Positions 55,790 to 64,000 of a stretch of 64,000 nt of DNA are shown in pieces (the stretch's first letter is position 1; each line of letters starts with the position of its first letter). The position numbers were made by a program, and so were the translations under genes. The DNA is from Micromonospora gifhornensis (GTDB lineage Bacteria > Actinomycetota > Actinomycetes > Mycobacteriales > Micromonosporaceae), in assembly GCF_016863515.1 (NCBI RefSeq), contig NZ_BOPA01000010.1, positions 124,001 through 188,000 on the forward strand, read 5' to 3'. Below the pieces are notes generated by a model that had not been told where the DNA came from, searched no databases, and saw nothing but the letters and a program-made list of their open reading frames with translations.

Positions 55790-56557
55790 CTAGACAGGCT
55801 CGGTGAACGGCCGGTCCCAACTTCGTAACCGGGCGGGCAGCGGCAGTTCGTCCCAGGGCACCCGGTGCAGGATCCGGTCCAGCAGCAGTCCCAGCATCAG
55901 CCCGGCCACCGAGTCGCTGAGCCAGTGCCAGCCCAGGTAGGTGGTGGTGCACAGCACCACGGCCGGCGGGACGATCCGGATCTCCAGCACCACCCGGCGC
56001 GGCAGCCTCCGGCCGAGGGTCGCCAGCAGGGGTGCGAGCAGCAGCGCGATGACGCCGTACCAGACGATCGCATTGGCCACGTGCCCGGACGGGTACGACT
56101 GGGCGAAGCGGACCGGCAGGTCCTCCTGGAACAGCGGAAGGGTCTGCTCGGGCGGCAGGAACGGTTCCTTGATGCTGGCGCTCGGTGCCGGCCGGGCGGT
56201 CCACACCTTCAGCGGGCCGATGGTGAACAGCGTGAGTACGAAGGCGGCGACCGGGACGAACAGCGGGCGCACCGAGCGTAGTCGGATCGCCAACAGCACC
56301 GACAGGCCGGCGGCGATCAGGGTCAGCGGGGTGCCCTGACCGAGGTAGTTGAGGATGATCGCGACCCACCGGGCGGCGGTGGGCCGGTGCGCGTCGGCCC
56401 AGTCGGCGACCGACCTGTCGATGCCGAAGAACCAGCCGGCGGCGAGTGCCACGGTCAGTCCGACGAGGGCGGCCAGCAGCAGTGCGTCGAACCACCAGCC
56501 GGCCGGTCGGACCGGTGCCAGGCGTACGCGTCCGCGTACCGTCGTGGTTTCTCGCAC
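55790..56557 (-). CDS. PAP2 family membrane phosphatase
   Basis: This 255-residue protein has about six hydrophobic segments and the three PAP2 motifs: KVWTARPAP (motif 1), SYPSGHVA (motif 2) and YLGWHWLSD (motif 3, His and Asp in place; the usual SR is replaced by YLG). It probably dephosphorylates a lipid phosphate such as phosphatidic acid or undecaprenyl pyrophosphate on the outer membrane face. Divergent from the DUF4032 gene. Confidence 0.88.
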   Translation of the reverse strand: MRETTTVRGRVRLAPVRPAGWWFDALLLAALVGLTVALAAGWFFGIDRSVADWADAHRPTAARWVAIILNYLGQGTPLTLIAAGLSVLLAIRLRSVRPLFVPVAAFVLTLFTIGPLKVWTARPAPSASIKEPFLPPEQTLPLFQEDLPVRFAQSYPSGHVANAIVWYGVIALLLAPLLATLGRRLPRRVVLEIRIVPPAVVLCTTTYLGWHWLSDSVAGLMLGLLLDRILHRVPWDELPLPARLRSWDRPFTEPV

Positions 56558-56670
56558 CCGATCACGCTACCGGCCGCGCGCGGCGGCCGGGTTCGGGCGG
56601 TGATCGTGGTGACTGTGTGCCGAGCCACGCGGGGAGGCGTTCCGGCGGGGAAAGCGTCAGACTTGACTGC

Positions 56671-57882
56671 GTGCGGATCACTTCGGCCCTCGTGGACCCG
56701 GCGCTGCTCGACCTGCCCTGGTCGACACCGCTGGAGCAGTGGCCGGCCGAGCATCTGGTCGCCCTGCCGCAGGGCATCTCCCGGCACGTGGTGCGCTTCG
56801 TGCGCCTCGGCGGGTACGTCTACGCGGTCAAGGAGACCGGGGAGCGGGTCGCCGAGCGGGAGTACGACCTGCTGCGCGCCCTGGAGCGGATCGACTTCCC
56901 GTCGGTGCAGGCGGTGGCGATCGTCGCCGACCGGGAGTCCGACTCGGGTGAGCCGCTCGACCCGGTGCTGATCACCCGGCATCTCCAGTTCTCCCTGCCG
57001 TACCGGGCGTTGTTCTCGCACACGCTGCGACCGGAGACCATGGGCCGGCTGCTGGACGCGCTGGCCGCGCTGCTGGTCCGGATGCACCTCACCGGCTTCT
57101 TCTGGGGCGACTGCTCGCTGTCGAACACGCTGTTCCGGCGTGACGCGGGTGCCTTCGCCGCCTACCTGGTCGATGCCGAGACCGGGGCGCTGCGCAACGG
57201 TCTCTCCAACGGTCAACGTGGTGAAGACCTGGAGATCGCCCGGGTCAACATCTTCGGCGAGGCACTCGACCTGCAGGCCGCCGGTCTGCTGCACGACTCG
57301 ATCGACCCGGAGGTGGTCTGCGAGGAGGTCGTGCAGCGCTATGAGCGGCTGTGGCACGAGATCACCTACGAGCAGCAGGTCGAACGGGACGCCCGACACG
57401 ACATCGAGGGCCGCATCCGCCGGCTCAACGAGATGGGCTTCGACGTGGCCGAGGTGGCCATGTCGACGATCGGCAACGGGCGTTACCTGATCCGGCCGAA
57501 GGTGGTCGACGCCGGCTACCACCACCGGCGACTGCTCCGGCTGACCGGTCTGGACGCCGAGGAGAATCAGGCCCGCAAGCTGCTCAACGACCTCGACGCG
57601 TACCGGGCGGAGAGCGACCTGACCGACGAGCAGCAGGCCGCCCACCGCTGGCTGACCGAGGTGTTCGAGCCGGTGGTCCGGGCCGTCCCCGCGCACCTGC
57701 GCCGCAAGTTGGAGCCGCAGGAGTTGTTCGCCCAGATCATCGAGCACAAGTGGCTGCTCTCCGAGCGGGCCGCCCGGGACGTCGGGATGCGTCACGCCGT
57801 GCAGTCGTTCCTCACCGAGGAGCTGGTGCACCGCCCCGACGAGCAGGCGGTGCTCGGCGTGGAGATCCCCTCACCCCGCTGA
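56671..57882 (+). CDS. DUF4032 / kinase-like family protein
   Basis: This 403-residue protein starts at GTG 56671. An N-terminal kinase-like region carries KETGERVAEREYDLLRALE and MHLTGFFWGDCSLSNTLFRRDAGAFAAYLVDAETG, which looks like the catalytic loop (GD-x-S-x-x-N) and metal Asp of lipopolysaccharide/aminoglycoside-type kinases. The C-terminal DUF4032 region includes MGFDVAEVAMSTIGNGRYLIRPKVVDAGYHHRRLL. Substrate unknown. It ends 7 nt from the convergent nagA stop. Confidence 0.85.
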   Translation: MRITSALVDPALLDLPWSTPLEQWPAEHLVALPQGISRHVVRFVRLGGYVYAVKETGERVAEREYDLLRALERIDFPSVQAVAIVADRESDSGEPLDPVLITRHLQFSLPYRALFSHTLRPETMGRLLDALAALLVRMHLTGFFWGDCSLSNTLFRRDAGAFAAYLVDAETGALRNGLSNGQRGEDLEIARVNIFGEALDLQAAGLLHDSIDPEVVCEEVVQRYERLWHEITYEQQVERDARHDIEGRIRRLNEMGFDVAEVAMSTIGNGRYLIRPKVVDAGYHHRRLLRLTGLDAEENQARKLLNDLDAYRAESDLTDEQQAAHRWLTEVFEPVVRAVPAHLRRKLEPQELFAQIIEHKWLLSERAARDVGMRHAVQSFLTEELVHRPDEQAVLGVEIPSPR

Positions 57883-57889
57883 TGCGGGG

Positions 57890-58999
57890 TCACTCCACCC
57901 AGGTGCCGCCGCGCATCACCCGGACGACGTTCAGGTCGTTGTCGAGCACCACCAGGTCGGCGCGCAGACCGGGCTGGAGGGCGCCGACCTGGTCGCCGAG
58001 GCCGATGGCGAGCGCCGGGGTGGTGGAGACCATGCGTACCGCGTCGGGCACCGGGATGCCGGCGGCCACCGCGTGCCGCAGGGCCGCGTCCATGGTGAGG
58101 GTGCTGCCGGCGATCGCACCGTCGCCGGCCAGTCGGGCCACCCCGTCGGCGACGGTCACGGCCTGGCCGCCGAGTTCGTACTCGCCGTCGGGCATGCCGG
58201 CAGCGGCCATCGCGTCGGTGATCAGCGCGCAGCGTTCCGGCCCGGCGGTGGAGGTGGCGAAGGTGAGCGTCCCGTCGTGCAGGTGCACCCCGTCGGCGAC
58301 CAGTTCGCAGATCACGTTCGGGGTGCTCAGCAGCGCCACGACCGGCCCCGGCTCGCGGTGGTGCACCGGACGCATGCCGTTGAACACGTGCGTGCCGACG
58401 CTCGCGCCCGCCGCGATGGCGGCGCGGGTCTGCTCGTACGTGGCGTCGGTGTGACCGACCGCGGCCACCACGCCGTGGCCGGTGAGCAGTTCGATGGCGG
58501 CCAGTGCCCCGGCCCGCTCCGGCGCAAGGGTGACCATCCGCACCGCCCCGTCACCCAGCTTGATCAACTCGGTCAGCTCGTCGGTGGACGGGTCGCGGAG
58601 GAACTGCGGGTTCTGCGCGCCGCAGCGGGCGGCGGACAGGTACGGCCCTTCGAAGTGGAGGCCGGCCAGCACCCCCTCGTGGACCAGCGGCGCGAAGGCC
58701 GAGGTGGCCGAGCGCATCAGCTCGAAGGGAGCGCTGACCAGGCTGGCCAGCAGGCTGGTCGTACCGTGGCCCAGGTGGAACGCGGCGGCGGCCCGGGCGG
58801 AGTCGGCGTCGCCGGTGGTGAAGGTGTGTCCACCGCCGCCGTGGGTGTGGATGTCCACGAAGCCCGGCACGACCCAGTGCCCGTCGCGCACCGACGGGTA
58901 CTCGGCGACCGCGGTGATCCGGTCGCCTCTGACCTCGACGCAGCCCTGCCGGACGACCCCGGTCGGGGTCACCACCTTGCCGTTCACCCGTACGGTCAT
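57890..58999 (-). CDS. nagA: N-acetylglucosamine-6-phosphate deacetylase
   Basis: This 369-residue amidohydrolase removes acetate from GlcNAc-6-phosphate. Metal and substrate blocks are FVDIHTHGGGGHTFTTGD, HFEGPYLSAARCGAQNPQFL, VGHTDATYEQTRAAIAAG with His, and THVFNGMRPVHHREPG. The catalytic Asp lies in ALITDAMAAAGMPDGEY. It overlaps the upstream ROK kinase by 4 nt, the third gene of the SIS-ROK-nagA unit. Confidence 0.93.
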   Translation of the reverse strand: MTVRVNGKVVTPTGVVRQGCVEVRGDRITAVAEYPSVRDGHWVVPGFVDIHTHGGGGHTFTTGDADSARAAAAFHLGHGTTSLLASLVSAPFELMRSATSAFAPLVHEGVLAGLHFEGPYLSAARCGAQNPQFLRDPSTDELTELIKLGDGAVRMVTLAPERAGALAAIELLTGHGVVAAVGHTDATYEQTRAAIAAGASVGTHVFNGMRPVHHREPGPVVALLSTPNVICELVADGVHLHDGTLTFATSTAGPERCALITDAMAAAGMPDGEYELGGQAVTVADGVARLAGDGAIAGSTLTMDAALRHAVAAGIPVPDAVRMVSTTPALAIGLGDQVGALQPGLRADLVVLDNDLNVVRVMRGGTWVE

Positions 59000-59991
59000 G
59001 AATCCTCCAACTGGTCGAGGGCGAGCAGGGCGGCGCCGAGGCAACCGGCCTCGTCACCGAGGGCGGCCGGGACGAGTCGTGGCTCCCGGTGAAAGGTCAG
59101 GCGCTCGCGCAGGGCGGTGCGCAGCGGGTCGAACAACCCGGGACCGGCCTGGGCGAGGCCGCCGCCCAGCACGATCGTCTGCACGTCGTACAACGCCTGT
59201 CCGGTCGCGAGGCCGTCGGCCAGCGCCTCGACGGCCTCCCGCCAGACCCGGGTGGCCAGTTCCTCACCGGCTGCCGCCCGGTCGGCGACCTCGGCGGCGG
59301 TGACCACTGTCGGTCCCGGCGTCGACCCGGCAGCGGACCCGCCGTCCGACGTGGTGTCGGCGTCGCCGGTCGTGCCGGCGGCGAGTGCGGTGTAGCGGCG
59401 GGCCACGGCGGAGGCGGAGGCGATCGCCTCCAGGCAGCCGGAGCGTCCGCAGCCACAGCGCGGACCGCCCGGGCGGACCAGGATGTGGCCGAGTTCTCCG
59501 GCGGCACCGTGTGCGCCGGTGGCCGCCGCTCCGGCGACCACGTGCGCGGCGGCGATGCCGGTACCGATCGCCACGAACAGCACGTGCCCGGCGTCGCGGC
59601 CGGCACCGAGGCGCGCCTCGGCGAGGCCGCCGGCGCGTACGTCGTGGCCGAGCGCCGTGGGCAGGCCGAGCCGGTCGGTGGCCAGGTCCCGCAGCGGTAC
59701 GTTCCGGAAGCCGATGTTCGCCGACCAGACGGCGACGCCACGGGTCTGGTCCACGATGCCCGGCACCACGATGCCGAGCGCGGTCGGGGTGAGCCCTGCC
59801 GTCCGCGCCGTGCCGACCAGCCCGTCAGCCACCGCGAGGATCGTGTCGACCACGGCCTCGGCCCCACGGTCGGCACCGGTGCGGTGCCGTTCGGCGTGCA
59901 CCACGGCACCGTCCGGACGGATCAGCGCGCACTTCATCCCGGTGCCGCCCACGTCCAGCGCGACGACGACCCTGCCGTCGCGCTCGCTCAC
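58996..59991 (-). CDS. ROK family sugar kinase, probable N-acetylglucosamine kinase
   Basis: This 331-residue protein has the ATP-binding ALDVGGTGMKCALI, the zinc motif CGCGRSGCLEAIASASA, and GELGHILVRPGGP with the substrate Glu-His pair. ROK kinases act on glucose or GlcNAc; the overlap with nagA and with the SIS gene supports an amino sugar substrate. An Asp/Gly/Ser-rich insertion lies around residues 215-240. Start GTG 59991 overlaps the stop of the SIS gene. Confidence 0.9.
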   Translation of the reverse strand: MSERDGRVVVALDVGGTGMKCALIRPDGAVVHAERHRTGADRGAEAVVDTILAVADGLVGTARTAGLTPTALGIVVPGIVDQTRGVAVWSANIGFRNVPLRDLATDRLGLPTALGHDVRAGGLAEARLGAGRDAGHVLFVAIGTGIAAAHVVAGAAATGAHGAAGELGHILVRPGGPRCGCGRSGCLEAIASASAVARRYTALAAGTTGDADTTSDGGSAAGSTPGPTVVTAAEVADRAAAGEELATRVWREAVEALADGLATGQALYDVQTIVLGGGLAQAGPGLFDPLRTALRERLTFHREPRLVPAALGDEAGCLGAALLALDQLEDS

Positions 59992-60917
59992 GCGAGCACC
60001 ACGGACCGGCTCAGGTGCCGGGGCGCGTCGGGGTCGAGCCCGCGACTTGTCGCCAGTGCGACGGCGAAGCGCTGCGCCAGGATCAGGTCCGCCATCGGGT
60101 CGACCGGGGTGCGTCCGGCGGCCCAACGACCCAGCACGGTACGGACCCCGTGGGTGCGGCTGTGCACGAAGGCCGCGCCGGTGGCGGCGACGTCCTCGGG
60201 CAGCCCGTCGGGCAACTCACCGAAGGCCCAGACCAGCCGCCCGGGAGCGGCCACCGAGATGGGGCCGTGCCGGTAGTCCATCGCCGGGTACGCCTCGGCC
60301 CAGAAGGTGGCCGCCTCCCGGCACTTCAGTGCCGCCTCCAGAGCCAGGCCGATCGTCCAACCGCGGCCCAGGAAGGTGACCTGCTCGATCAGAGTCGGGT
60401 CGATCGGCAGCGGGGCGCGGACGGCGACCTCCGCGTCGGCGACCAGCGCGCCGATGTTGTCGCCGAGTTGCGCGCGCAGCAGCGCCAGCGCGGTGGTGGC
60501 GAAGCGGGTCTGCACCACCGACCGTTCGTCGGCGAACGGCAGGGGCACCGCGGCGTCGGCGAGGCTCACAGCCGGGGAGGTGGGGTCACCGACCAGCACC
60601 GTGGTCGGGATTCGCCCGCGCAGCGCGGCGAGCAGGTCGAGCACCTCGGTGGTGGTGCCGGAGCGGGTGATCACCAGCAACCGGTCGTAGCGGCGGCCGA
60701 TCGGGAACTCGCTGGCCTGGAAGGCGTCCGTCTCGCCGTGGCCGGTGGCCTCGCGGCGGGCCGCGTACGCCATCGCCATGAACCACGACGTGCCGCAGCC
60801 GACGACGGCGACCCGTTCACCGTCGCGTGGTAGCCGGTCGAGGACCGTCGGAGCGAGGTCTGCTGCCTGGTGCCAACAGTCCGGCTGACTAGCGATCTCC
60901 GCGTGGACGTGCGCCAT
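59988..60917 (-). CDS. SIS domain sugar isomerase/deaminase
   Basis: This 309-residue protein has two SIS domains: AVVGCGTSWFMAMAYAARREATG and ITRSGTTTEVLDLLAALRG in the first, FLGRGWTIGLALEAALKCREAATFWAEAYPAMDYRHGPI in the second. It resembles the isomerase half of GlmS and AgaS-type deaminases. With ROK and NagA it would complete conversion of an amino sugar to fructose-6-phosphate, replacing NagB, which is not seen here. Start ATG 60917 has GGAG upstream. Confidence 0.88.
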   Translation of the reverse strand: MAHVHAEIASQPDCWHQAADLAPTVLDRLPRDGERVAVVGCGTSWFMAMAYAARREATGHGETDAFQASEFPIGRRYDRLLVITRSGTTTEVLDLLAALRGRIPTTVLVGDPTSPAVSLADAAVPLPFADERSVVQTRFATTALALLRAQLGDNIGALVADAEVAVRAPLPIDPTLIEQVTFLGRGWTIGLALEAALKCREAATFWAEAYPAMDYRHGPISVAAPGRLVWAFGELPDGLPEDVAATGAAFVHSRTHGVRTVLGRWAAGRTPVDPMADLILAQRFAVALATSRGLDPDAPRHLSRSVVLA

Positions 60918-60963
60918 GAGAACTCCTCGCAGCGGCTGCGCAATACGGCTCGTTTGACCCGTC

Positions 60964-60987
60964 TTTCGCGCGTTATTCTGCGCGAAA
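60964..60987. promoter_or_regulatory. perfect inverted repeat, probable DeoR operator
   Basis: TTTCGCGC-N8-GCGCGAAA has 8-bp perfect arms. It is 46 bp upstream of the SIS start, in the 188-bp divergent region with the DeoR gene. Candidate binding site of that regulator. Confidence 0.6.
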
Positions 60988-61105
60988 CTCGATGGAAATA
61001 GCAACCGCCTGGTTGATCGAGCAGCATCAGGTTTTGCTGTTTCCTAGTTTTGAGCACTAGTGTGCACGCAACCAATCACATTCGTGCAGACACGGAGGTC
61101 CCGGG

Positions 61106-61891
61106 GTGGACCGTTACGCGAGATGGAACGCCCTGCTCGAGATGCTGACCGAGTCCGGTCGGGTCACCGTCGAGGAGGCCGCCGGCCGGCTGGACGTTTC
61201 CCAGGCCACCATCCGCCGGGACTTCGACCAGCTCGCCCAGCAGCAGATGATCACCCGTACCCGGGGTGGCGCGGTCGCGAACGGGGTCTCCTACGACCTG
61301 CCCCTGCGCTACAAGACGGCCAAGAACTCCGCGGAGAAGCAGCGCATCGGCGCCGCCGCCGCAGCGCTTGTCACGCCGGGCACGGTGGTCGGCCTCAACG
61401 GCGGCACCACAAGCACCGAGGTGGCCCGGGCGCTGGCCGTCCGGCCGGATCTCAACACCAACGCCGAGGGCGCCCAGCTGACCGTGGTCACCAACGCCCT
61501 CAACATCGCCAACGAGCTGCTGGTCCGCTCCCGGATGAAGGTCGTGGTCGCCGGCGGGGTGGTGCGACCCAAGTCGTTCGAGCTGGTGGGGCCCCTGGGT
61601 GGGGCGCTGCTGCGCGAGGTGACCCTGGACGTCGCGCTGCTCGGCGTGGACGCCATCGACCCGCAGCTCGGTGCCGCCGCCCACCACGAGGGCGAGGCCG
61701 CGATGAACAACCTCATGGTGGCTCGGGCCAAGCGAGTGGTGATAATCGCTGATTCGTCCAAGCTGGGCGGTCACGCCTTCGCCCGGATCTGCCCGGTCGA
61801 CCGGGTCGAGACGCTTGTCACCGACTCGGGCGCCACGCCCGACGTGGTCGATGCCTTCCGCGCCGCCGGCGTGCACGTCATCTGCGCCTGA
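61106..61891 (+). CDS. DeoR/GlpR family transcriptional regulator
   Basis: This 261-residue protein has the DeoR helix-turn-helix SGRVTVEEAAGRLDVSQATIRRDFDQLAQQQMITRTRGGAV at residues about 17-55 and a DeoR C-terminal sugar-phosphate sensor (VGLNGGTTSTEVARAL, VVTNALNIANELLVR, ALLGVDAIDPQLGAA, VVIIADSSKLGGHAFA). It diverges from the amino-sugar operon and most likely represses it until a sugar phosphate binds. Start GTG 61106. The repeat element begins 6 nt after its stop. Confidence 0.92.
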   Translation: MDRYARWNALLEMLTESGRVTVEEAAGRLDVSQATIRRDFDQLAQQQMITRTRGGAVANGVSYDLPLRYKTAKNSAEKQRIGAAAAALVTPGTVVGLNGGTTSTEVARALAVRPDLNTNAEGAQLTVVTNALNIANELLVRSRMKVVVAGGVVRPKSFELVGPLGGALLREVTLDVALLGVDAIDPQLGAAAHHEGEAAMNNLMVARAKRVVIIADSSKLGGHAFARICPVDRVETLVTDSGATPDVVDAFRAAGVHVICA

Positions 61892-61896
61892 GGTGT

Positions 61897-61949
61897 AAGG
61901 AAGGGCCCCCTCTTAACGCCTCCGGTAGAGCAGGGGGCCCCTTTTAACA
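61897..61949 (-). repeat. twin-palindrome intergenic element, copy 5
   Basis: On the minus strand GTTAAAAGGGGCCCCCTGCTC, a TACCGGAGGC spacer, then GTTAAGAGGGGGCCCTTCCTT. It sits 5 nt after the deoR stop, upstream of the ABC exporter promoter. Confidence 0.85.
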
Positions 61950-61966
61950 GGGTCTCGGCGTGGCGC

Positions 61967-62007
61967 TGCATACCGGGTATTGCCTTCGGGTGCATACCAA
62001 GTATGGT
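61967..62007 (+). promoter_or_regulatory. promoter with two TGCATACC operator-like repeats
   Basis: TGCATACCGGGTAT (61967-61980) and TGCATACCAAGTAT (61991-62004) are direct repeats 24 bp apart, and each is also an inverted repeat (ATACC-g-GGTAT; CATAC-caa-GTATG). A promoter-like TTGCCT (61980-61985) and TATGGT (62002-62007) with 16-bp spacing overlaps the second site, so binding there should repress. GntR/YtrA-type regulators control similar ABC exporters. Confidence 0.55.
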
Positions 62008-62061
62008 GTCGTGGTCGCCCCCGCAACGGAGGCGCCCCACACCCAACGGGGGAGGTGCAGC

Positions 62062-63072
62062 TTGCCAGCTGTCCTGGAAATCGAAGGTCTACGAAAGACG
62101 TACCGCAGTCGACGACGCGGCACCCGCAATGCCCTGGACGGCTTCGACATGCGGGTCGAGGCGGGGGAGGTGCACGGCTTCCTCGGCCCCAACGGGTCGG
62201 GCAAGACCACCACTCTGCGTACGCTGCTCGGGCTCATCCGCTCCGACGGCGGCCGAATGTCCATTCTCGGCCAGGAAGTGCCGGCGGCGTTGCCCCAGAT
62301 TGCCCGTCAGGTCGGCGCGATCGTGGAGAGCCCGCAGTTCTTCCCGCACTTCAGCGCCCGCGACACGCTCTCCCTGCTGGCCGGCGCCGGTGAGGTGCCT
62401 CAGCAGCGGGTCGACGAGGTGCTGGAACTGGTCGGCCTGCGCGACCGGGCCGGCGAGCGGGTCAAGACGTACTCGCTGGGCATGAAGCAGCGGCTCGCTG
62501 TCGCCTCGGCCCTGCTCAAGAACCCCAAGCTGCTGATCCTGGACGAGCCGGCCAACGGCCTCGACCCGGGCGGCATCCGGGAGATGCGTACGTTGGTGCG
62601 CAACCTCGCCGAGTCGGGGATGACTGTGGTGCTCTCCAGCCACATCCTCGGCGAGATCCAGCTGATCTGTGACTCGGTCACCATCATCTCGCTGGGGCGT
62701 CGGGTCGCCTACGGCCCGGTCGACGAGGTGCTGGCGCAGCACTCCGGCGGCGGGGTACGGGTCCGGCTGGAAGCCGTCATGGACCTGCCGCTCGCCGCGA
62801 ACGCGCTGCACGGCAACGGTTACCGGGTGACCGCGAACCAGGACCACCTGATGGTCGCCGGGGTGGACAAGCCGGCCACGATCACCCGGCTCCTGGCCGA
62901 ACAGGGCCTCTACGTCAGCGAACTCGCCCCGGTCACGGTCGACCTGGAGAGCGTCTTCCTCGAGTTGACCAACACCGCGCCGGTTCCCGGCCAGCACCGG
63001 CAGGTCGACCAGTCCGTACGAGTCGATGGGGCGGCACCGTCCGCGCCCACCGGGGGAGGTTGGGGCGCGTGA
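62062..63072 (+). CDS. ABC exporter ATP-binding protein
   Basis: This protein of about 336 residues has Walker A GPNGSGKTTTLRTLLGL, signature YSLGMKQRLAVASALL, Walker B LLILDEPANGLDP and an H-loop histidine in VVLSSHILGEI. It is of the DrrA/CcmA-like group, often for antibiotic or lipid export. The TTG at 62062 is preferred because GGGGGAGG ends 6 nt upstream and the N-terminus AVLEIEGLRKTY fits. The C-terminal tail is Gly/Pro-rich. The stop overlaps the permease GTG. Confidence 0.9.
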   Translation: MPAVLEIEGLRKTYRSRRRGTRNALDGFDMRVEAGEVHGFLGPNGSGKTTTLRTLLGLIRSDGGRMSILGQEVPAALPQIARQVGAIVESPQFFPHFSARDTLSLLAGAGEVPQQRVDEVLELVGLRDRAGERVKTYSLGMKQRLAVASALLKNPKLLILDEPANGLDPGGIREMRTLVRNLAESGMTVVLSSHILGEIQLICDSVTIISLGRRVAYGPVDEVLAQHSGGGVRVRLEAVMDLPLAANALHGNGYRVTANQDHLMVAGVDKPATITRLLAEQGLYVSELAPVTVDLESVFLELTNTAPVPGQHRQVDQSVRVDGAAPSAPTGGGWGA

Positions 63073-64000
63073 GTCTCTTCCGTACCGAACTGCGCCGGCT
63101 GGCCAAGCGGCGCTTCACCCGCTGGATGACCGCCGGTGGCCTGCTGATCCTGGCCCTCGTCGTGGTGGGCCTGTTCGCCACCAACGAGAAGATCGGCCCC
63201 GAACAGTGGGCCGAGGCCACGCGGGCCGCCGACCGAAGCCATGCCGAGCAGGTGCGGTGGGCCGAGCAGGAGCGTGCCAGCTGCGAGCGCGCGAAGGCGG
63301 CAGGCGAGGACGTCGAGTACTACCCGGCCGACTGTGCGGAGATCGCCCCACCGGCACGGGAGGACATCCAGGCGGAGTGGTACCTCCCGTCGACCTTCAT
63401 CTTCAAGGCCAACGCCCCGGACATGCTCGTCACACTCGCGGGCATCCTGGCCATGGTCGGCTTCGTGGTGGGTGCCTCCTTCATCGGTGCCGAGTGGAAC
63501 ACCGGCGGGATGATGAACCTGCTGTTGTGGCGACCGAAGCGGCTGAACGTCCTGCTGACGAAGCTGGGAGCGTTGCTCACCGGGATGCTCGCCCTGGCGC
63601 TGTCCGCCTCCGTGGCGTGGTTCGGCATTCTCTGGCTGATTGGCAGCTGGCGCGGGACCACCGAGGGGATGACCTCCGGTGTCTGGCAGTCGTTCCTGCT
63701 CACCGGGCTGCGCGGGGTCGTGTTGGTGCTGGTCGCGGCGACCGTGGGCTTCGCCCTGGCTTCGCTCGGCCGGCACACCGCGATGGCACTGGGCGGGGCG
63801 ATCGCGGTCATGGTGGTCGGCCAGGCCGGGCTCGCCATCCTGCTGGACCTGGCCCAGGTCCGGTTCGGCGAGGCATGGCTGCTGCCCACGTACGTGTACG
63901 CCTGGATGACCAAGACGCTGACGCTTGAGGACTGGCGGTCCTGCAACGCCTCCTACACCGGTGAGTGCAACCCGGCCACCCTGGACATCACCTGGCAGCA
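63069..64000 (+). CDS. ABC exporter permease (truncated by window end)
   Basis: From GTG 63069 an open frame of 310 codons runs off the window. It has an N-terminal TM (WMTAGGLLILALVVVGLFA), an extracytoplasmic loop with two Cys, and further membrane segments (MLVTLAGILAMVGFVVGASFIGAEW, LLTGMLALALSASVAWFGILWL, VVLVLVAATVGFALASLG, AVMVVGQAGLAILLD). The block SFIGAEWNTGGMMNLLLWRPKR matches ABC-2 type permeases of the YtrF/NatB-like group. It overlaps the ATPase gene by 4 nt. Confidence 0.87.
   Translation, partial: MSLFRTELRRLAKRRFTRWMTAGGLLILALVVVGLFATNEKIGPEQWAEATRAADRSHAEQVRWAEQERASCERAKAAGEDVEYYPADCAEIAPPAREDIQAEWYLPSTFIFKANAPDMLVTLAGILAMVGFVVGASFIGAEWNTGGMMNLLLWRPKRLNVLLTKLGALLTGMLALALSASVAWFGILWLIGSWRGTTEGMTSGVWQSFLLTGLRGVVLVLVAATVGFALASLGRHTAMALGGAIAVMVVGQAGLAILLDLAQVRFGEAWLLPTYVYAWMTKTLTLEDWRSCNASYTGECNPATLDITWQ

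Overview
The window is high-GC DNA with GTG and TTG starts, strong GGAGG-type ribosome sites and many 4-nt ATGA/GTGA overlaps. Gene content (CarD, MEP-pathway ispD/ispF, several DUF397/DUF5753 regulators, MsiK-type ABC ATPase, DUF4032, MSMEG_6728-type protein) points to a filamentous actinomycete, most likely Micromonosporaceae (Micromonospora or Salinispora type). That assignment is inferred from style and gene families, not from a marker gene. Most of the window is ordinary chromosome; the clearly accessory part is about 51.2-54.5 kb.

Layout. 0-3.5 kb: carD-ispD-ispF and a TPR membrane protein. 3.6-13.5 kb: tyrosine catabolism in two blocks. hmgA diverges from an uncharacterised gene coupled to fahA, and a minus-strand unit carries hppD, two RDD membrane proteins and an aromatic aminotransferase, divergent from an Lrp/AsnC regulator. 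13.5-17.5 kb: ArsR-like regulator, MFS exporter, beta-propeller protein. 17.6-21.8 kb: class I and class II fumarases with a NYN-domain nuclease gene between them. 21.8-30 kb: XRE-DUF5753/DUF397 cluster, a frameshifted flavin-split-barrel gene, CGNR regulator with EamA transporter, HAD hydrolase, secreted subtilase, a DUF559-type protein flanked by two related hairpins, and an IclR-type regulator. 30.1-40.7 kb: cysS-rlmB, msiK, tRNA-Thr(TGT), a crotonase, HNH nuclease, FAD amine-oxidase/desaturase-like protein, RCK-domain channel-like protein and a BMP-like protein.

40.8-54.5 kb: a 3613-residue secreted RHS/YD-repeat protein with DNRLRE and three LamG-like domains, a lysine-rich segment, a HINT autoprocessing domain and a C-terminal nuclease-like toxin tip, translationally coupled to a probable immunity gene. 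Downstream lies a lower-GC field of broken immunity and toxin-antitoxin fragments, an IS5-type transposase remnant and one intact YefM/RelE-type pair. 54.5-64 kb: amino-acid permease, PAP2 phosphatase, DUF4032 protein, an amino-sugar operon (SIS-ROK-nagA) divergent from a DeoR regulator, and an ABC exporter cut by the window edge.

A family of about 52-bp intergenic elements built from two AAGGGGCCCCTT-like palindromes occurs five times, each 0-6 nt from a stop codon; two copies supply the stop codon itself. The conserved actinobacterial order carD-ispD-ispF-cysS-rlmB is interrupted here by about 28 kb. The best candidates for undescribed biology are the RHS toxin tip with its partner, the unknown gene sitting where a maleylacetoacetate isomerase is expected, the repeat family, and the twin hairpins around the DUF559 gene.
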